Source of the DNA: Acidobacteriota bacterium
Lineage (GTDB): Bacteria > Acidobacteriota > Vicinamibacteria > Marinacidobacterales > Marinacidobacteraceae
NCBI GenBank assembly: GCA_009840635.1
Contig: VXNL01000100.1
Coordinates: 1-43,221 of the forward strand
Direction of reading: 5' to 3'
DNA: 43,221 nucleotides
The position numbers and the translations under genes were made by a program. The notes under the pieces are model-generated. The model saw only the letters and a list, made by a program, of their open reading frames with translations, was not told the origin of the DNA and made no database searches. Below, piece by piece: positions 23,658 through 31,981 of the stretch (positions are counted from its first letter, which is position 1; each line of letters opens with the position of its first letter).

Positions 23658-24850
23658 GAGGACCGGCCCAGCGCGAAGTAGGTCTCCAGATCCTTGTCGC
23701 CGCGGCCACACAGGTTGAGGAGCACCCGCGACCCGGCGGGAAGCTCTCCCGACTCCCGGGCGCGAAGGACGAACGCGAGCGCGTGCGAGGGCTCGAAGGC
23801 GGGGACGATTCCCTCGGTGGCCGACAGCACCTCGAAGGCCGCGAGCGCTTCCTCGTCGGTGGCCGCCACGTAACTGGCCCGGCCGGTCTCCTGAAGATGG
23901 GCGTGCTCGGGGCCCACGCCGGGGTAGTCGAGTCCGGCCGAGATGCTGTGCGGCTCGAGGATCTGCCCTTCGTCGTCCTGCAGGATCATGGTCCGGGCCC
24001 CGTGAAGCAGGCCGGGCGTCCCGCGAACGAGGGTGGCCCCGTGGCGTCCGCTATCGAGTCCCGCTCCGCCGGGTTCGACGCCGACGAGCCGCACCGACTG
24101 CTCGGGCACGAAGGCGTGGAAGATGCCGATGGCGTTGCTGCCGCCGCCGACGCACGCCACCACCACGTCGGGTAGCCCGCCGAACTCCCGCCGCCACTGC
24201 CGCTTCGCCTCGCGGCCGATGACCGCCTGGAAGTCCCGCACCAGCCTTGGGAAAGGATGGGGTCCCGCGGCCGTCCCGAGCAGGTAGTGGGTCGTGGACA
24301 GGCTCGCTGTCCAGTCGCGGAGCGCTTCGTTGATTGCGTCCTTGAGCGTGCGCGCGCCGGCGGTCACGGGGATGACCTCGGCGCCACAGAGCTCCATCCG
24401 CTTCACGTTGGGGGCCTGGCGCTCCATGTCCTTCTCCCCCATGTAGATCACCGCCTGCATTCCGAAACGGGCGGCGATCATCGCGGTCGCGGTCCCGTGC
24501 TGTCCGGCGCCGGTCTCCGCGATCAGCCGGGACTTGCCCATGTGCCGGGCCAGGAGCGCCTGTCCCAGAACGTTGTTCGCCTTGTGGGCTCCGCCGTGGA
24601 GCAGGTCCTCGCGCTTGAAGACCGTTTCGAGGCCGGCCCGCGCGGAGAACCGGGGGGCGCTGGTGAGGGGCGTCGGCCGCCCCACCCAGGCGCGGGCCTC
24701 GCGGTCCAGCTCGTCCCGGAACGCCTTCGTTGGGACGATCTCCCGCCGGGCCGTCTCCAGCTCCTCGAGCGCCGGGGTGAGGAGTTCCGGAGCGAAACGC
24801 CCTCCGAAGGAACCGAACGCGCCCCGCCGGGGACGGAGCGAGGACTTCAT
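23654..24850 (-). CDS. trpB: Tryptophan synthase beta chain
   Basis: The protein has 398 residues from the ATG at 24850. It condenses indole with serine using pyridoxal phosphate. The PLP lysine is in HGGAHKANN (normally HTGAHKINN), the phosphate loop is [12 protein letters not shown], and TGAGQHG and [18 protein letters not shown] are standard TrpB1 sequences. Both ends overlap neighbours by four bases (ATGA with trpF upstream and with trpA downstream), indicating a tightly coupled operon. The frame reported further upstream to 24952 lies inside trpF and is not coding here. Confidence 0.96.
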   Translation of the reverse strand: MKSSLRPRRGAFGSFGGRFAPELLTPALEELETARREIVPTKAFRDELDREARAWVGRPTPLTSAPRFSARAGLETVFKREDLLHGGAHKANNVLGQALLARHMGKSRLIAETGAGQHGTATAMIAARFGMQAVIYMGEKDMERQAPNVKRMELCGAEVIPVTAGARTLKDAINEALRDWTASLSTTHYLLGTAAGPHPFPRLVRDFQAVIGREAKRQWRREFGGLPDVVVACVGGGSNAIGIFHAFVPEQSVRLVGVEPGGAGLDSGRHGATLVRGTPGLLHGARTMILQDDEGQILEPHSISAGLDYPGVGPEHAHLQETGRASYVAATDEEALAAFEVLSATEGIVPAFEPSHALAFVLRARESGELPAGSRVLLNLCGRGDKDLETYFALGRSS

Positions 24851-25470
24851 GAGACAGCCAGCGGCCGCACCAGATCGAAAAACCGCTGCAGCCGCTCCGG
24901 ATCCTTGACGCCGGGCGACGACTCGATCCCGCTCGAGACGTCCACGCCCCACGGCCGGTAGGGGAGCAGCCGCCCGACGTTCTCCGGCCGCAGGCCTCCC
25001 GCGATGAACGCCCGTCCCGGCGCGCGCTCCCCGAGGATGCGCCAGTCGAAGGCGCGGCCGCTACCTCCCCCTCCCACGTCGAACACGAGTGGACCGTCGT
25101 CGGCCTCGGGGGGTTCGTAGTCCGGAAGCCGGGCCGCGGATTCGGGCACGGTCACGACCCGGTGAACGATGAGGCCGGCTTCCGTCAGCGTCCGGACCCC
25201 GGCGTCAGAGAGGCCGTGGGGCTGGACCCGCTCCACTCCCAGCGCGAACGCGTCCGAGGCGACCTCGTCACGGGTGCGCCTCCCGGTCGCGAGCACCGGG
25301 CGCACCTCCGGATTGACCTCCCGGGCGGCCGCGATCACCTGCCGCGCTTCTTCGAGCGTTGCCGAGCGCGGGGAGTCCGGAGCCCGGACCACGCCGATCC
25401 ACTGCGCCCCGAGCCGCACGGCCAGACGGGCGTCCTCCGGGCGCCGGAGGCCGCAGATCTTGATCTCCAC
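24847..25470 (-). CDS. trpF: Phosphoribosylanthranilate isomerase
   Basis: This 207-residue TIM barrel catalyses the Amadori rearrangement of phosphoribosylanthranilate to CdRP, the third step of tryptophan synthesis. The N-terminal KICG motif holds the general base Cys7; the general acid Asp is in [24 protein letters not shown] near the end binds phosphate. The normal VQLHG appears as VQPHG. It starts 12 bases after trpC and overlaps trpB by four bases. It is a separate gene, not fused to trpC as in enterobacteria. Confidence 0.93.
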   Translation of the reverse strand: MEIKICGLRRPEDARLAVRLGAQWIGVVRAPDSPRSATLEEARQVIAAAREVNPEVRPVLATGRRTRDEVASDAFALGVERVQPHGLSDAGVRTLTEAGLIVHRVVTVPESAARLPDYEPPEADDGPLVFDVGGGGSGRAFDWRILGERAPGRAFIAGGLRPENVGRLLPYRPWGVDVSSGIESSPGVKDPERLQRFFDLVRPLAVS

Positions 25471-25482
25471 GACGCGCGCCGG

Positions 25483-26259
25483 TCAGACGCCGGCCGGCAC
25501 CGGTTCGGTGGCGGCGCGAAGAAACGCCGAAGGATCGGCGGCGCGCATCAACGCCGTCCCGATGAGCACGGCGTCCGCCCGCCCCCGCAACTCGGTCAGA
25601 TGCTCCGGCTCCAGATACCCGCTCTCCGCCACCGCGATCCGTCCGGACGGAAGCCGGGGAAGGAGGTCTCGAGCGCGGCGGCGATCCGTCTCCAGCGTGT
25701 CCAGGTCCCGGTTGTTGATCCCCACGATGGCGTCCTCGAGCGCCAGGGCTCGATCCAGTTCCGCCGCGTCGTGCACCTCGACCAGGGTGTCGAGCCCCAG
25801 CGAGCGGGCCTCCCGATGGAGACGGCGAAGCCGGGCGTCGTCCAGACAGCGGACGATCAGCAGCACCGCGGACGCTCCCGCCGCCCAGCCCGCCCGGACC
25901 TGCGCCGGATCGACGACGAAGTCCTTCATCAGGATGGGCAGGCCGGAGGCCGCCGAAGCCGTCTGCAGGTCCGTGAGGGACCCCCCAAAGCCGTCCGGGT
26001 CGGTCAGCACGGAGACGGCCGAGGCGCCGGCCTCCCGGTACGCCAGCGCCCGGGCGCCGGGATCGTCGTCGCGGATCGACCCGGCGCTCGGACTCTTCCG
26101 CTTGAACTCGGCGATCACCGACAGCGCGTCCCGCCCGCCGATCGCGTCCCGGAAGGAAGGAGGCTCTCCGTCAGGAGGCCCGGGGTCCGGTTCCGCCGCC
26201 AGCCGCTCCGCTCTTGCCTCGGCGGCCCGGACGAGCCGCTCGAGTACCCGTTCCGTCAC
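25483..26259 (-). CDS. trpC: Indole-3-glycerol phosphate synthase
   Basis: The GTG start at 26259 overlaps the trpD stop (GTGA), giving 258 residues. The enzyme closes CdRP to indole-3-glycerol phosphate. Recognised motifs are IAEFKRKSPSAG (catalytic Glu and Lys), SVLTDPDGFGG, ILMKDFVVD, LVEVHD, GINNRDL and AVAESGY, in the expected order around the TIM barrel. The length is usual. It precedes trpF by 12 bases, and coupling to trpD by overlap implies shared control from the region upstream of trpD. Confidence 0.95.
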   Translation of the reverse strand: MTERVLERLVRAAEARAERLAAEPDPGPPDGEPPSFRDAIGGRDALSVIAEFKRKSPSAGSIRDDDPGARALAYREAGASAVSVLTDPDGFGGSLTDLQTASAASGLPILMKDFVVDPAQVRAGWAAGASAVLLIVRCLDDARLRRLHREARSLGLDTLVEVHDAAELDRALALEDAIVGINNRDLDTLETDRRRARDLLPRLPSGRIAVAESGYLEPEHLTELRGRADAVLIGTALMRAADPSAFLRAATEPVPAGV

Positions 26260-27287
26260 GCGACATTCATTCCGGTCATCCGCATGCTGGTCTCCACGTA
26301 GCGTTCCAGCGTGCGCAGCGCGCGGCCCGACGCCAGCGTCTCCAGCGCGGTCTTCACGCCGGCCTGCAGGTCCGTCTCGAGGCCGGCGACGGTGAGCGCG
26401 GCGCCGGCGTTCGCGGCGACCACGTCCCGCTTCGGACCCTCGTCCTCTCCGGAGAGCACCGCGCGCAGGATCTCCGCGTTCTGCGAGGTGGCGCCGCCGC
26501 GCAGCTCCTCGATCGAGGCTTCGCGGAGTCCCAGTTCGGAGGCCCGGATCTCGACCGGACTCACCTTCCCGTCGTTGAGCGCGTGGCCCCGGGTCGTGGC
26601 GTGAAGGCCGATCTCGTCCAGCCCTTCGCAGTGCACGACGAGCGCCGAAGCCGATCCGAGTTCGGCGAGCGCGCCCGCGACCGTCTCCGTCAGCGCCGGG
26701 TCATAGACACCGATCAACTGACGGTCGGCGAGCGCCGGATTCGCGAGCGGGCCGAGGACGTTGAACAGGGTGCGGATCCCGAGCGCGCGCCGCGCCGGCC
26801 CGACGTGAGCCATGGCGGGGTGGAAGGCGGGAGCGAACAGGAAGACGAAGCCCGTGGAGTCCAGGATCCGGGACGCCTGACCGGGCTCGAGGTGGAGCGG
26901 CGCTCCGCAGGCTTCCAGTACGTCCGCGCTGCCGGTGATGGACGAGACGCTGCGGTTGCCGTGTTTGGCCACCGCGCCGCCGGCGGCCGCGACGACCAGC
27001 GCCGAGGCCGTGGAGATGTTGAACGTGCCGCTCTTGTCGCCGCCGGTCCCGCAGGTGTCCACCAGCGGCCGCACCTGCGACATGACGGCCTTCCGGTGAC
27101 CCCGGAGCGCGCGGGCGCACGCGGCCAGCGTGGCGGCATCGGGTTCGTTGATCCGGAGAGCGACGAGCAGTCCCGCCGTCTGGGCGACGTCGCTCTCGCC
27201 GGCCAGGATCCGGTGGAGAGCGGTCTCCAGCGCGCCGGAATCGGCAGCCTCGCCGGAGAGCAGGGTTTCGAGGAGGGGGGCGATCAC
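26256..27287 (-). CDS. trpD: Anthranilate phosphoribosyltransferase
   Basis: The GTG at 27287 is preceded by AAGGAG at eight bases and gives 343 residues. The enzyme transfers the phosphoribosyl group of PRPP to anthranilate. The glycine-rich PRPP loop is in DTCGTGGDKSGTFNIST, KHGNRSVSS is nearly identical to the consensus, and GIRTLFNVLGPLANP is a strong family signature. It opens the trpD-C-F-B-A order; trpE and trpG (anthranilate synthase) are not in the window, so the first pathway step is encoded elsewhere. The GTG lies about 138 bases after the end of a Trp-rich leader ORF. Confidence 0.95.
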   Translation of the reverse strand: MIAPLLETLLSGEAADSGALETALHRILAGESDVAQTAGLLVALRINEPDAATLAACARALRGHRKAVMSQVRPLVDTCGTGGDKSGTFNISTASALVVAAAGGAVAKHGNRSVSSITGSADVLEACGAPLHLEPGQASRILDSTGFVFLFAPAFHPAMAHVGPARRALGIRTLFNVLGPLANPALADRQLIGVYDPALTETVAGALAELGSASALVVHCEGLDEIGLHATTRGHALNDGKVSPVEIRASELGLREASIEELRGGATSQNAEILRAVLSGEDEGPKRDVVAANAGAALTVAGLETDLQAGVKTALETLASGRALRTLERYVETSMRMTGMNVA

Positions 27288-27373
27288 GGGAGTGGCTCCT
27301 TGATGGGTTGAGTGACGGTCAGCGCGTCCCGAACCGGGAACCTCGAAGCCTTGGCGGGCGCCCTCAAGCACCC

Positions 27374-27448
27374 TCTCGCGCCGTCGTCCGGAGGCGTCCC
27401 GGGTCGGGCCGCCTCCCGCCGCAATCAGTGGATCGAACGGACGCGAGA
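27374..27448 (-). promoter_or_regulatory. Hairpins in the trpD leader region
   Basis: Between the Trp-rich ORF and trpD the RNA can form an outer stem (27442-27448 with 27374-27380, TCTCGCG/CGCGAGA, extended by 27438-27441 with 27387-27390) and an inner 7-base stem (27410-27416 with 27390-27396, GGAGGCG/CGCCTCC). The two compete only at one base. No U-run follows, so a transcription terminator is not evident; control of trpD translation is possible. Confidence 0.3.
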
Positions 27449-27529
27449 CGAGCCCGGCCTAATGCAAAATCGCCATCGCCACAGCCATTGCCGGGAATGG
27501 CGCGGTCGGGCTGACTCGCTGAGCGTCAT
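27425..27529 (-). CDS. Candidate trp leader peptide (three Trp codons)
   Basis: A 34-codon frame on the minus strand starts at ATG 27529 and contains Trp at positions 15, 17 and 19 (QWLWRWRF), ahead of trpD by 138 bases. TACAAT at 27539-27544 is nine bases before the ATG, so translation would be nearly leaderless. A hairpin (27484-27489 with 27496-27501) overlaps the first Trp codon. Ribosome stalling at Trp codons could control the operon as in classical attenuation. Doubts: the peptide continues 15 residues after the last Trp, no T-run terminator follows, and the Trp codons fall in a TGGCNN-repetitive stretch. Confidence 0.4.
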   Translation of the reverse strand: MTLSESARPRHSRQWLWRWRFCIRPGSSRVRSIH

Positions 27530-27538
27530 GGGCGCGGG

Positions 27539-27544
27539 ATTGTA
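27539..27544 (-). promoter_or_regulatory. Candidate -10 box of the trp operon (TACAAT)
   Basis: The minus strand reads TCGTTACAATCCC, a five-of-six match to TATAAT, and points toward the leader ORF and trpD. No good -35 is present. The whole divergent interval is 27288-27670; apart from this box, the leader ORF, its hairpins and the amidase -10 box, nothing else was seen in it. Confidence 0.4.
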
Positions 27545-27658
27545 ACGAAGGAATCCGGCAAACCGCATCCGGGATCCTGACGACTTGCGATCCCGGCGCG
27601 GCAATCCCCATCCGTCACCGCCCAGGCTGGCTCCCGGATCCCATTGGAGGCGGACGCA

Positions 27659-27664
27659 TAGAAT
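27659..27664 (+). promoter_or_regulatory. Candidate -10 box of amidase 1 (TAGAAT), leaderless
   Basis: TAGAAT ends six bases before the ATG at 27671. If used, transcription starts at or next to the A of the start codon, giving a leaderless mRNA. The second amidase has TACGAT at exactly the same spacing. Confidence 0.4.
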
Positions 27665-27670
27665 CGGATC

Positions 27671-29245
27671 ATGGTTGGTACAGCGGGCACTCTCGGAAAG
27701 AGAAACAGGATCGCACTGGCGCTGCTCGCGGCCTGCGGTGCGGCCGGTTGCGGCGCTCCGGCGCCGGAGACGGAAGCCGGTCTCGACGTGGTGGAACTCG
27801 ATATCGCCGGGATCCACCGGGGCCTCCAGGCTGGCGACTTCACCTGCGCGGAGCTGGTCGCGGCCTACCTGGCCCGGATCGAGGCCTACGACCGGGAGGG
27901 CCCGGCCCTCCACGCGATCGTCACGGTCAATCCGCGGGCGATGGATCGGGCCGCCGAAGCCGACGAGCGCCTCGCGGATTCCGGGCTCAGCCCGGACCGG
28001 CCGCTCGAGTGCGTCCCGATGATCGTGAAGGACAACTACGACACCGCGGACCTTCCCACGAGCGCCGGATCGGCGTCGCTCGCCGACTCGATCCCGCCCG
28101 ATGACGCGTTCCAGGTGCAGCGGATCCGCGAAGCGGGCGCCATCGTGCTCGCCAAGTCCCACATGGCCGAGTTCGCCTTCAGCGCCTATCAGAGCCTCGG
28201 CTCGGTCATTCCGGGTCACGTCAGGAACCCCTACGACCCCTATCGGGTTCCGGCGGGATCCTCCGGGGGCACCGGAGCCGCGGTGGCCGCGAGCTTCGGG
28301 GCCGTCGGCCTCGGGACGGACACCGGCAACTCCATCCGCGGGCCTTCGTCCCACAACGCCCTCTTCGGGATCCGGTCGACGATGGGCCTGACGAGCCGGG
28401 ACGGGATCGTGCCGCTCAACCTCTTCCGGGACATCGGCGGCCCGATGGCGCGCACCGTCGAAGACGGCGTGCGGGTCTTCGACGTTCTGGCCGGGCCGGA
28501 CCCGGCCGACGACGCCACGGAAGGGTTCGAGCGCGAGGACGACTATCTCCAGTACCTCGACGCGGGACCGCTCACCGACTTCCGGATCGGCGTCGTCCGC
28601 CAGCTCAGCGACACCGAAACCGCGGATGCCGACATCGGAGCGCTCTTCGCGGCGGCCCTCGCGGACCTCCAGGCGCTGGGGGCCACCATCGTGGACCCGG
28701 TGCGGATCGAAGGGCTCGAAGCCGAGGGATCGCTGTGGTGCAATCCCTTCCGCGCCCAGCTCGAGGCCTATCTGGCAAGCCTCGGTCCGGCCGCCCCGGT
28801 GACGACGCTCGAGGAGCTGGTGGAGGGCGGGGACTTCCATCCGTCGATCCGGCCAAGGCTCGAAACCGCGCTCGAGGTGGAGGGCGAACCGGACGACGTC
28901 TGCGACGAAGCGAACCGGCGCGCCGGAGAACTGCGGGCCGAGGTCGGGGGCCTGTTCGAAGCCGAGGATCTCGACGCGCTTGCCTTCCCCACCTGGAGCA
29001 ACCCCCCGCGGCTCCTGGGCGACCTGACCACGCCCGACGGCAACAACTCGCCCCAGCTCTCTCCTCCCACCGGGTTTCCGGCGGTCACCGTTCCCATGGG
29101 CTTTACACCCTCCGGTCTTCCGGGTGGTCTGCAGCTTCTCGGGAACGCCCTCGGCGAGGGCGCGCTGTTCCGCATCTCGTTCGCGTACGAGCAGGCCACG
29201 GGTCACCGGGAACCGCCGCCAACCACGCCGCCTCTGCCCCGCTAG
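27671..29245 (+). CDS. Amidase-signature hydrolase, putative lipoprotein (amidase 1)
   Basis: The 524-residue protein carries an N-terminal basic region, hydrophobic stretch and a lipobox-like LLAAC (Cys22), so it is probably an exported lipoprotein. The amidase-signature catalytic triad is complete: Lys120 (MIVKDNYDT), cis-Ser197 (AGSSGGTGAA) and nucleophile Ser221 (GTDTGNSIRGP). The family hydrolyses carboxylic amides of many kinds; the substrate is unknown. Typical GG before the nucleophile is GN here. It resembles amidase 2 (41459-43069) along its whole length. No Shine-Dalgarno is visible; see the -10 box. It may act with the S9/M24 peptidases in nitrogen scavenging. Confidence 0.92.
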   Translation: MVGTAGTLGKRNRIALALLAACGAAGCGAPAPETEAGLDVVELDIAGIHRGLQAGDFTCAELVAAYLARIEAYDREGPALHAIVTVNPRAMDRAAEADERLADSGLSPDRPLECVPMIVKDNYDTADLPTSAGSASLADSIPPDDAFQVQRIREAGAIVLAKSHMAEFAFSAYQSLGSVIPGHVRNPYDPYRVPAGSSGGTGAAVAASFGAVGLGTDTGNSIRGPSSHNALFGIRSTMGLTSRDGIVPLNLFRDIGGPMARTVEDGVRVFDVLAGPDPADDATEGFEREDDYLQYLDAGPLTDFRIGVVRQLSDTETADADIGALFAAALADLQALGATIVDPVRIEGLEAEGSLWCNPFRAQLEAYLASLGPAAPVTTLEELVEGGDFHPSIRPRLETALEVEGEPDDVCDEANRRAGELRAEVGGLFEAEDLDALAFPTWSNPPRLLGDLTTPDGNNSPQLSPPTGFPAVTVPMGFTPSGLPGGLQLLGNALGEGALFRISFAYEQATGHREPPPTTPPLPR

Positions 29246-29274
29246 CTGCGGCGGACCCGCCGGCCTTTCTTCGC

Positions 29275-29280
29275 TACACT
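29275..29280 (+). promoter_or_regulatory. Candidate -10 box for the zinc-ribbon gene (TACACT)
   Basis: TTCGCTACACTCC lies 25 bases before the ATG at 29306, just after the amidase 1 stop. The spacing allows a short 5' leader of about 18 bases. No -35 is evident. Confidence 0.3.
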
Positions 29281-29305
29281 CCCCGCGCCGACGCTCCGAA
29301 AACCC

Positions 29306-29650
29306 ATGCCCATCTACGAATATCGCTGCGACGACTGCGAGCAGGTGTTCGAGGCCATCCAGCGCATCAGCGACGAACCGCTCGACGCTTGCCGGCGCTG
29401 CGGCGGAGCTGCGCACCGGATCGTCTCGAGCCCGGCCATCCAGTTCCTCGGCACGGGCTGGTACGTGACCGACTACGCGAGGAAGAACGGCGAGAAGGCT
29501 GCCAACGGGAAGAACGGGTCCGCGACGAAGGGCGGACCGGAGAAATCGGACTCCGGAAAACCAAAGGGGAAGGAGAGTTCGGGAACGGGGCCGGCAGCGA
29601 CGAGCAGCGCCAAGACTTCCTCGTCCTCCAGTGAATCTCGGGCCGGATAA
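29306..29650 (+). CDS. FmdB-type zinc ribbon protein
   Basis: The first 50 residues are a classic FmdB domain: MPIYEYRCDDCEQVFE, then CRRCGG, giving two CxxC pairs for one zinc ion, followed by FLGTGWYVTDY. The remaining 60 residues are a low-complexity Lys/Gly/Ser/Ala-rich tail. The family was named from a putative regulator of formamidase genes and its role is not established; here it follows an amidase gene, the context that gave the family its name. The last seven codons overlap the start of the next gene. Confidence 0.88.
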   Translation: MPIYEYRCDDCEQVFEAIQRISDEPLDACRRCGGAAHRIVSSPAIQFLGTGWYVTDYARKNGEKAANGKNGSATKGGPEKSDSGKPKGKESSGTGPAATSSAKTSSSSSESRAG

Positions 29651-30626
29651 CCAGCCCGTCGGGACCCTCCGGGCGCTTCCCGGGTGGAGCGCCGCCTGCC
29701 TGCTCGCGGCCGGGCCCCTTGTCGCGCTGCCGGCGCCGCAAGGGTCGGGCGCAGTTTCGGAATGCGAGGCAGCCGCGCAGGCGTCCGACTGGGACGCCGC
29801 CGTCGCGGTATGCGAGGAAGCGATCCGGGAATCCCCGGACACCTACGGCATCCACTACTTCCTTGGTTTCGCCTACCAGGCGAGGCAGGAATGGACCAGG
29901 GCCGGCGCCGCGTTCGAGTCCTTCCTCACCGCGGTGGAGGAACTGCCCGAAGACGTTCCGCGACCGGACGAGCAACTCGGGATCGCGGCGCGGAGCGCCG
30001 GGCTGGCGTGGTTTCGCGGGGGAGACCTCGAGACCGCGCTCCCTCTCCTCCGGAGGACCGCCGAAGCGGATCCGGCCGACGCCGAAGTTCACTTCTTCCT
30101 CGGGGTCGGCCTGATGCAGGGGGGTGACGGCGAAGGGGCGGAGGCGGCCTTTTCCGTCGTGATCCGGGAGGCCCCCCAGATCAGCCAGGCGCTCTTCTTT
30201 GTCGGACAACTCCGCTACGACGCGGGGGACTACGAGGCGGCCGGCGCTCACCTCACCGGCTATCTGGAAGCGGCCCCGGCAGGCCCCTTCGCCGCCGACG
30301 CGCACTGGATGGCCGGGTCCATCGCCCTCAGGAGTTCGGAGTCCGAGACCGCGGACGCCGGCGCCGACGACGAGGCGCGGCGCCACTTCACCGCGCTCCT
30401 GGAGGCCGAACCCCACAGTCCCCGCGCCGCGGTTGCGCACTACTTCCTCGGCACCATCGCGGCCGACCGGGAGGAGTGTGACCAGGCCCGCCGGCACTAC
30501 GAGGACTTCCTCCGGATCGCGCCGGACCACGAACGAGCATCGGAGGTCCGCCGCTATCTGGAGGAGGGTTTCGCGCCCTGTCCGGCTCCCGCCGGGAATT
30601 CGCTGAATTCTCAAGGCCTATGCTAG
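29631..30626 (+). CDS. Secreted TPR protein, tandem paralogue 1
   Basis: The GTG start at 29631 lies inside the 3' end of the FmdB gene, giving 331 residues. A hydrophobic N-terminal segment (about 15-36) serves as signal. Several TPR units follow: YGIHYFLGFAYQARQEW, AEVHFFLGVGLMQGGDGEGA, AHYFLGTIAADREECDQARR. The end pattern DREECDQARRHYEDFLRIAPDH is shared with paralogues 2 and 3, including the Cys about 50 residues before the end and another Cys near the end, which may form a disulfide. TPR proteins bind partners; function unknown. The low-complexity end contrasts with the paralogues. Confidence 0.75.
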   Translation: MNLGPDNQPVGTLRALPGWSAACLLAAGPLVALPAPQGSGAVSECEAAAQASDWDAAVAVCEEAIRESPDTYGIHYFLGFAYQARQEWTRAGAAFESFLTAVEELPEDVPRPDEQLGIAARSAGLAWFRGGDLETALPLLRRTAEADPADAEVHFFLGVGLMQGGDGEGAEAAFSVVIREAPQISQALFFVGQLRYDAGDYEAAGAHLTGYLEAAPAGPFAADAHWMAGSIALRSSESETADAGADDEARRHFTALLEAEPHSPRAAVAHYFLGTIAADREECDQARRHYEDFLRIAPDHERASEVRRYLEEGFAPCPAPAGNSLNSQGLC

Positions 30627-30712
30627 TTTCCCCCGTTCGCACGGGCTGCGACCGCCTTTTCCCAAGTGCGCGCCACGGGGCGTCCGGTCATCCCGTCAAG
30701 GAGACATTCGTC

Positions 30713-31768
30713 ATGCCCACCCGATTCCTCGCCCTGTCCGTAGTTGCCGCTTTCGGCGTACTCGTGGGAAGCGCCCAGGAGGCGACGGCCCAGGATGTGG
30801 ATCCGCAGAAGGCCGCCGCCTGCATGCAGGCGGTGGACGGCGCCAACTACGAACAGGTCCTCGCGGCCTGTCCCGAGGTACTCGAGGTACTTCCCGAGGA
30901 CCATCCGTACTACGCCCACTGGGCGCAGACCGTGAACTACGCCTACAGCCTCCAGTGCCAACCGGCCTTCGAAGCCCAGCAGTGGGACAGCGTGATCGCC
31001 TACTGCCAGATGGCCGTCGAGGCGAACCCCGGGGCGTTCATCATGAACTACTTCCTCGGCGTCGCCCACCAGACGAAACAGGACTGGGCAAACACCGCGG
31101 TCAACTTCTCCGCCTTCCTGAACGGGGTCCGGGGAAACTCCGAGGCGGCGTCGCAGCTCTCGGACCAGGTCGCCACCGCCCAGCGCTCCGGCGGCATCGC
31201 CTACGCGCGGGCGGGCGCGATGCAGGACGCCATTCCCCTGCTGCAGGCGGCTTCCCGAGCGGGCGGGACCGACGTTGAGGTTCACTACCGGCTGGCGGTC
31301 GCCCTCCTCTCGACGGGCGACAGCGCGGGCGCCGAGCAAGCGTTTTCGGTCGTGATCGACAACGCTCCGAACCCGATCGCCAGCGTCCTGTTCCTGGCCG
31401 GACAGCTCAACTACAACGCCGGCGACTACGCCAAGGCCGATGCGCGGCTGACCGCCTACCTGGCGAATGCCGGAGGAGACCGGGGCGTCCCGGACGCGCA
31501 CTTCATGCTCGCGCAGGCGCTTCAGGGCTCGGACGAGGACCGGGCCGTCACCCACTATCAGGGCTTCCTCTCCGGGTCGGCGGCGGGGGATCCGCGGATC
31601 GTGGACGCCAACTTCGCCCTCGGCACCATCTTCTACAACCGCGACGACTGCGGAAACGCCGAGACGCACTACCAGACGTTCATGGAACTGGCGCCCGACC
31701 ATGCGAACGCCGCCCAGGTGACCGAGATCCTCGCGTCGATCGCGGAGGGCGGCTGCGAGGGCGGCTGA
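30713..31768 (+). CDS. Secreted TPR protein, tandem paralogue 2
   Basis: The ATG at 30713 has AAGGAG nine bases upstream and gives 351 residues with a signal peptide ending near EATAQ. TPR-like repeats include FIMNYFLGVAHQTKQDWANTA and VLFLAGQLNYNAGDYAKADARL. Cysteines occur singly in the N-terminal half (AACMQAV, LAACPEV, LQCQPAF, IAYCQMA) and at the end (DDCGNAETHYQTFMELAPDH, then EGGCEGG), typical for a disulfide-bonded exported protein. It is collinear with its neighbours, so the three genes arose by tandem duplication. The role is unknown. A TAGTTT box overlaps the previous stop codon. Confidence 0.78.
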   Translation: MPTRFLALSVVAAFGVLVGSAQEATAQDVDPQKAAACMQAVDGANYEQVLAACPEVLEVLPEDHPYYAHWAQTVNYAYSLQCQPAFEAQQWDSVIAYCQMAVEANPGAFIMNYFLGVAHQTKQDWANTAVNFSAFLNGVRGNSEAASQLSDQVATAQRSGGIAYARAGAMQDAIPLLQAASRAGGTDVEVHYRLAVALLSTGDSAGAEQAFSVVIDNAPNPIASVLFLAGQLNYNAGDYAKADARLTAYLANAGGDRGVPDAHFMLAQALQGSDEDRAVTHYQGFLSGSAAGDPRIVDANFALGTIFYNRDDCGNAETHYQTFMELAPDHANAAQVTEILASIAEGGCEGG

Positions 31769-31884
31769 GGCTGACGACCCCCCGCGGTACTGCCTGAAAC
31801 GTTCCTCACGGGCTCCGAATCCGCAGTAACCGTTCGCTATTCCATCGCTGTGTTTGCCTTTACACCACCATCCGTTGCCTGTGC

Positions 31885-31890
31885 TAGGCT
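31885..31890 (+). promoter_or_regulatory. Candidate extended -10 promoter of TPR paralogue 3
   Basis: CCTGTGCTAGGCT carries TG one base before TAGGCT, similar to CCTATGCTAGTTT before paralogue 2. It lies about 97 bases before the ATG at 31982 in the 213-base gap 31769-31981, which has no other recognised feature. Confidence 0.3.
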
Positions 31891-31981
31891 GCTTCGTTCC
31901 CGTAATGGGGACGGGGACTATGGGGGTATGGCCGGCTGTCGCCGGTCGTCGCGCCCTACCCGCCCTCGAGGAGGTTCTGTC

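Noticed and set aside
22840..23709. N-terminal extension of the DAHP synthase-like gene giving 624 residues
   Set aside because: The added part lies over trpA in another frame and has Arg/Pro-rich composition with no domain; it is not a fusion.
27374..27448. Classical Rho-independent trp attenuator
   Set aside because: The hairpins are GC-rich but no U-run follows, and they are not clearly mutually exclusive. A terminator is not claimed.
27545..29842. Long minus-strand frame of about 800 codons opposite amidase 1 and the zinc ribbon gene
   Set aside because: The plus strand carries intact amidase and FmdB motifs. Only the short Trp-rich end of this frame (27425-27529), outside amidase 1, was kept as a leader candidate.
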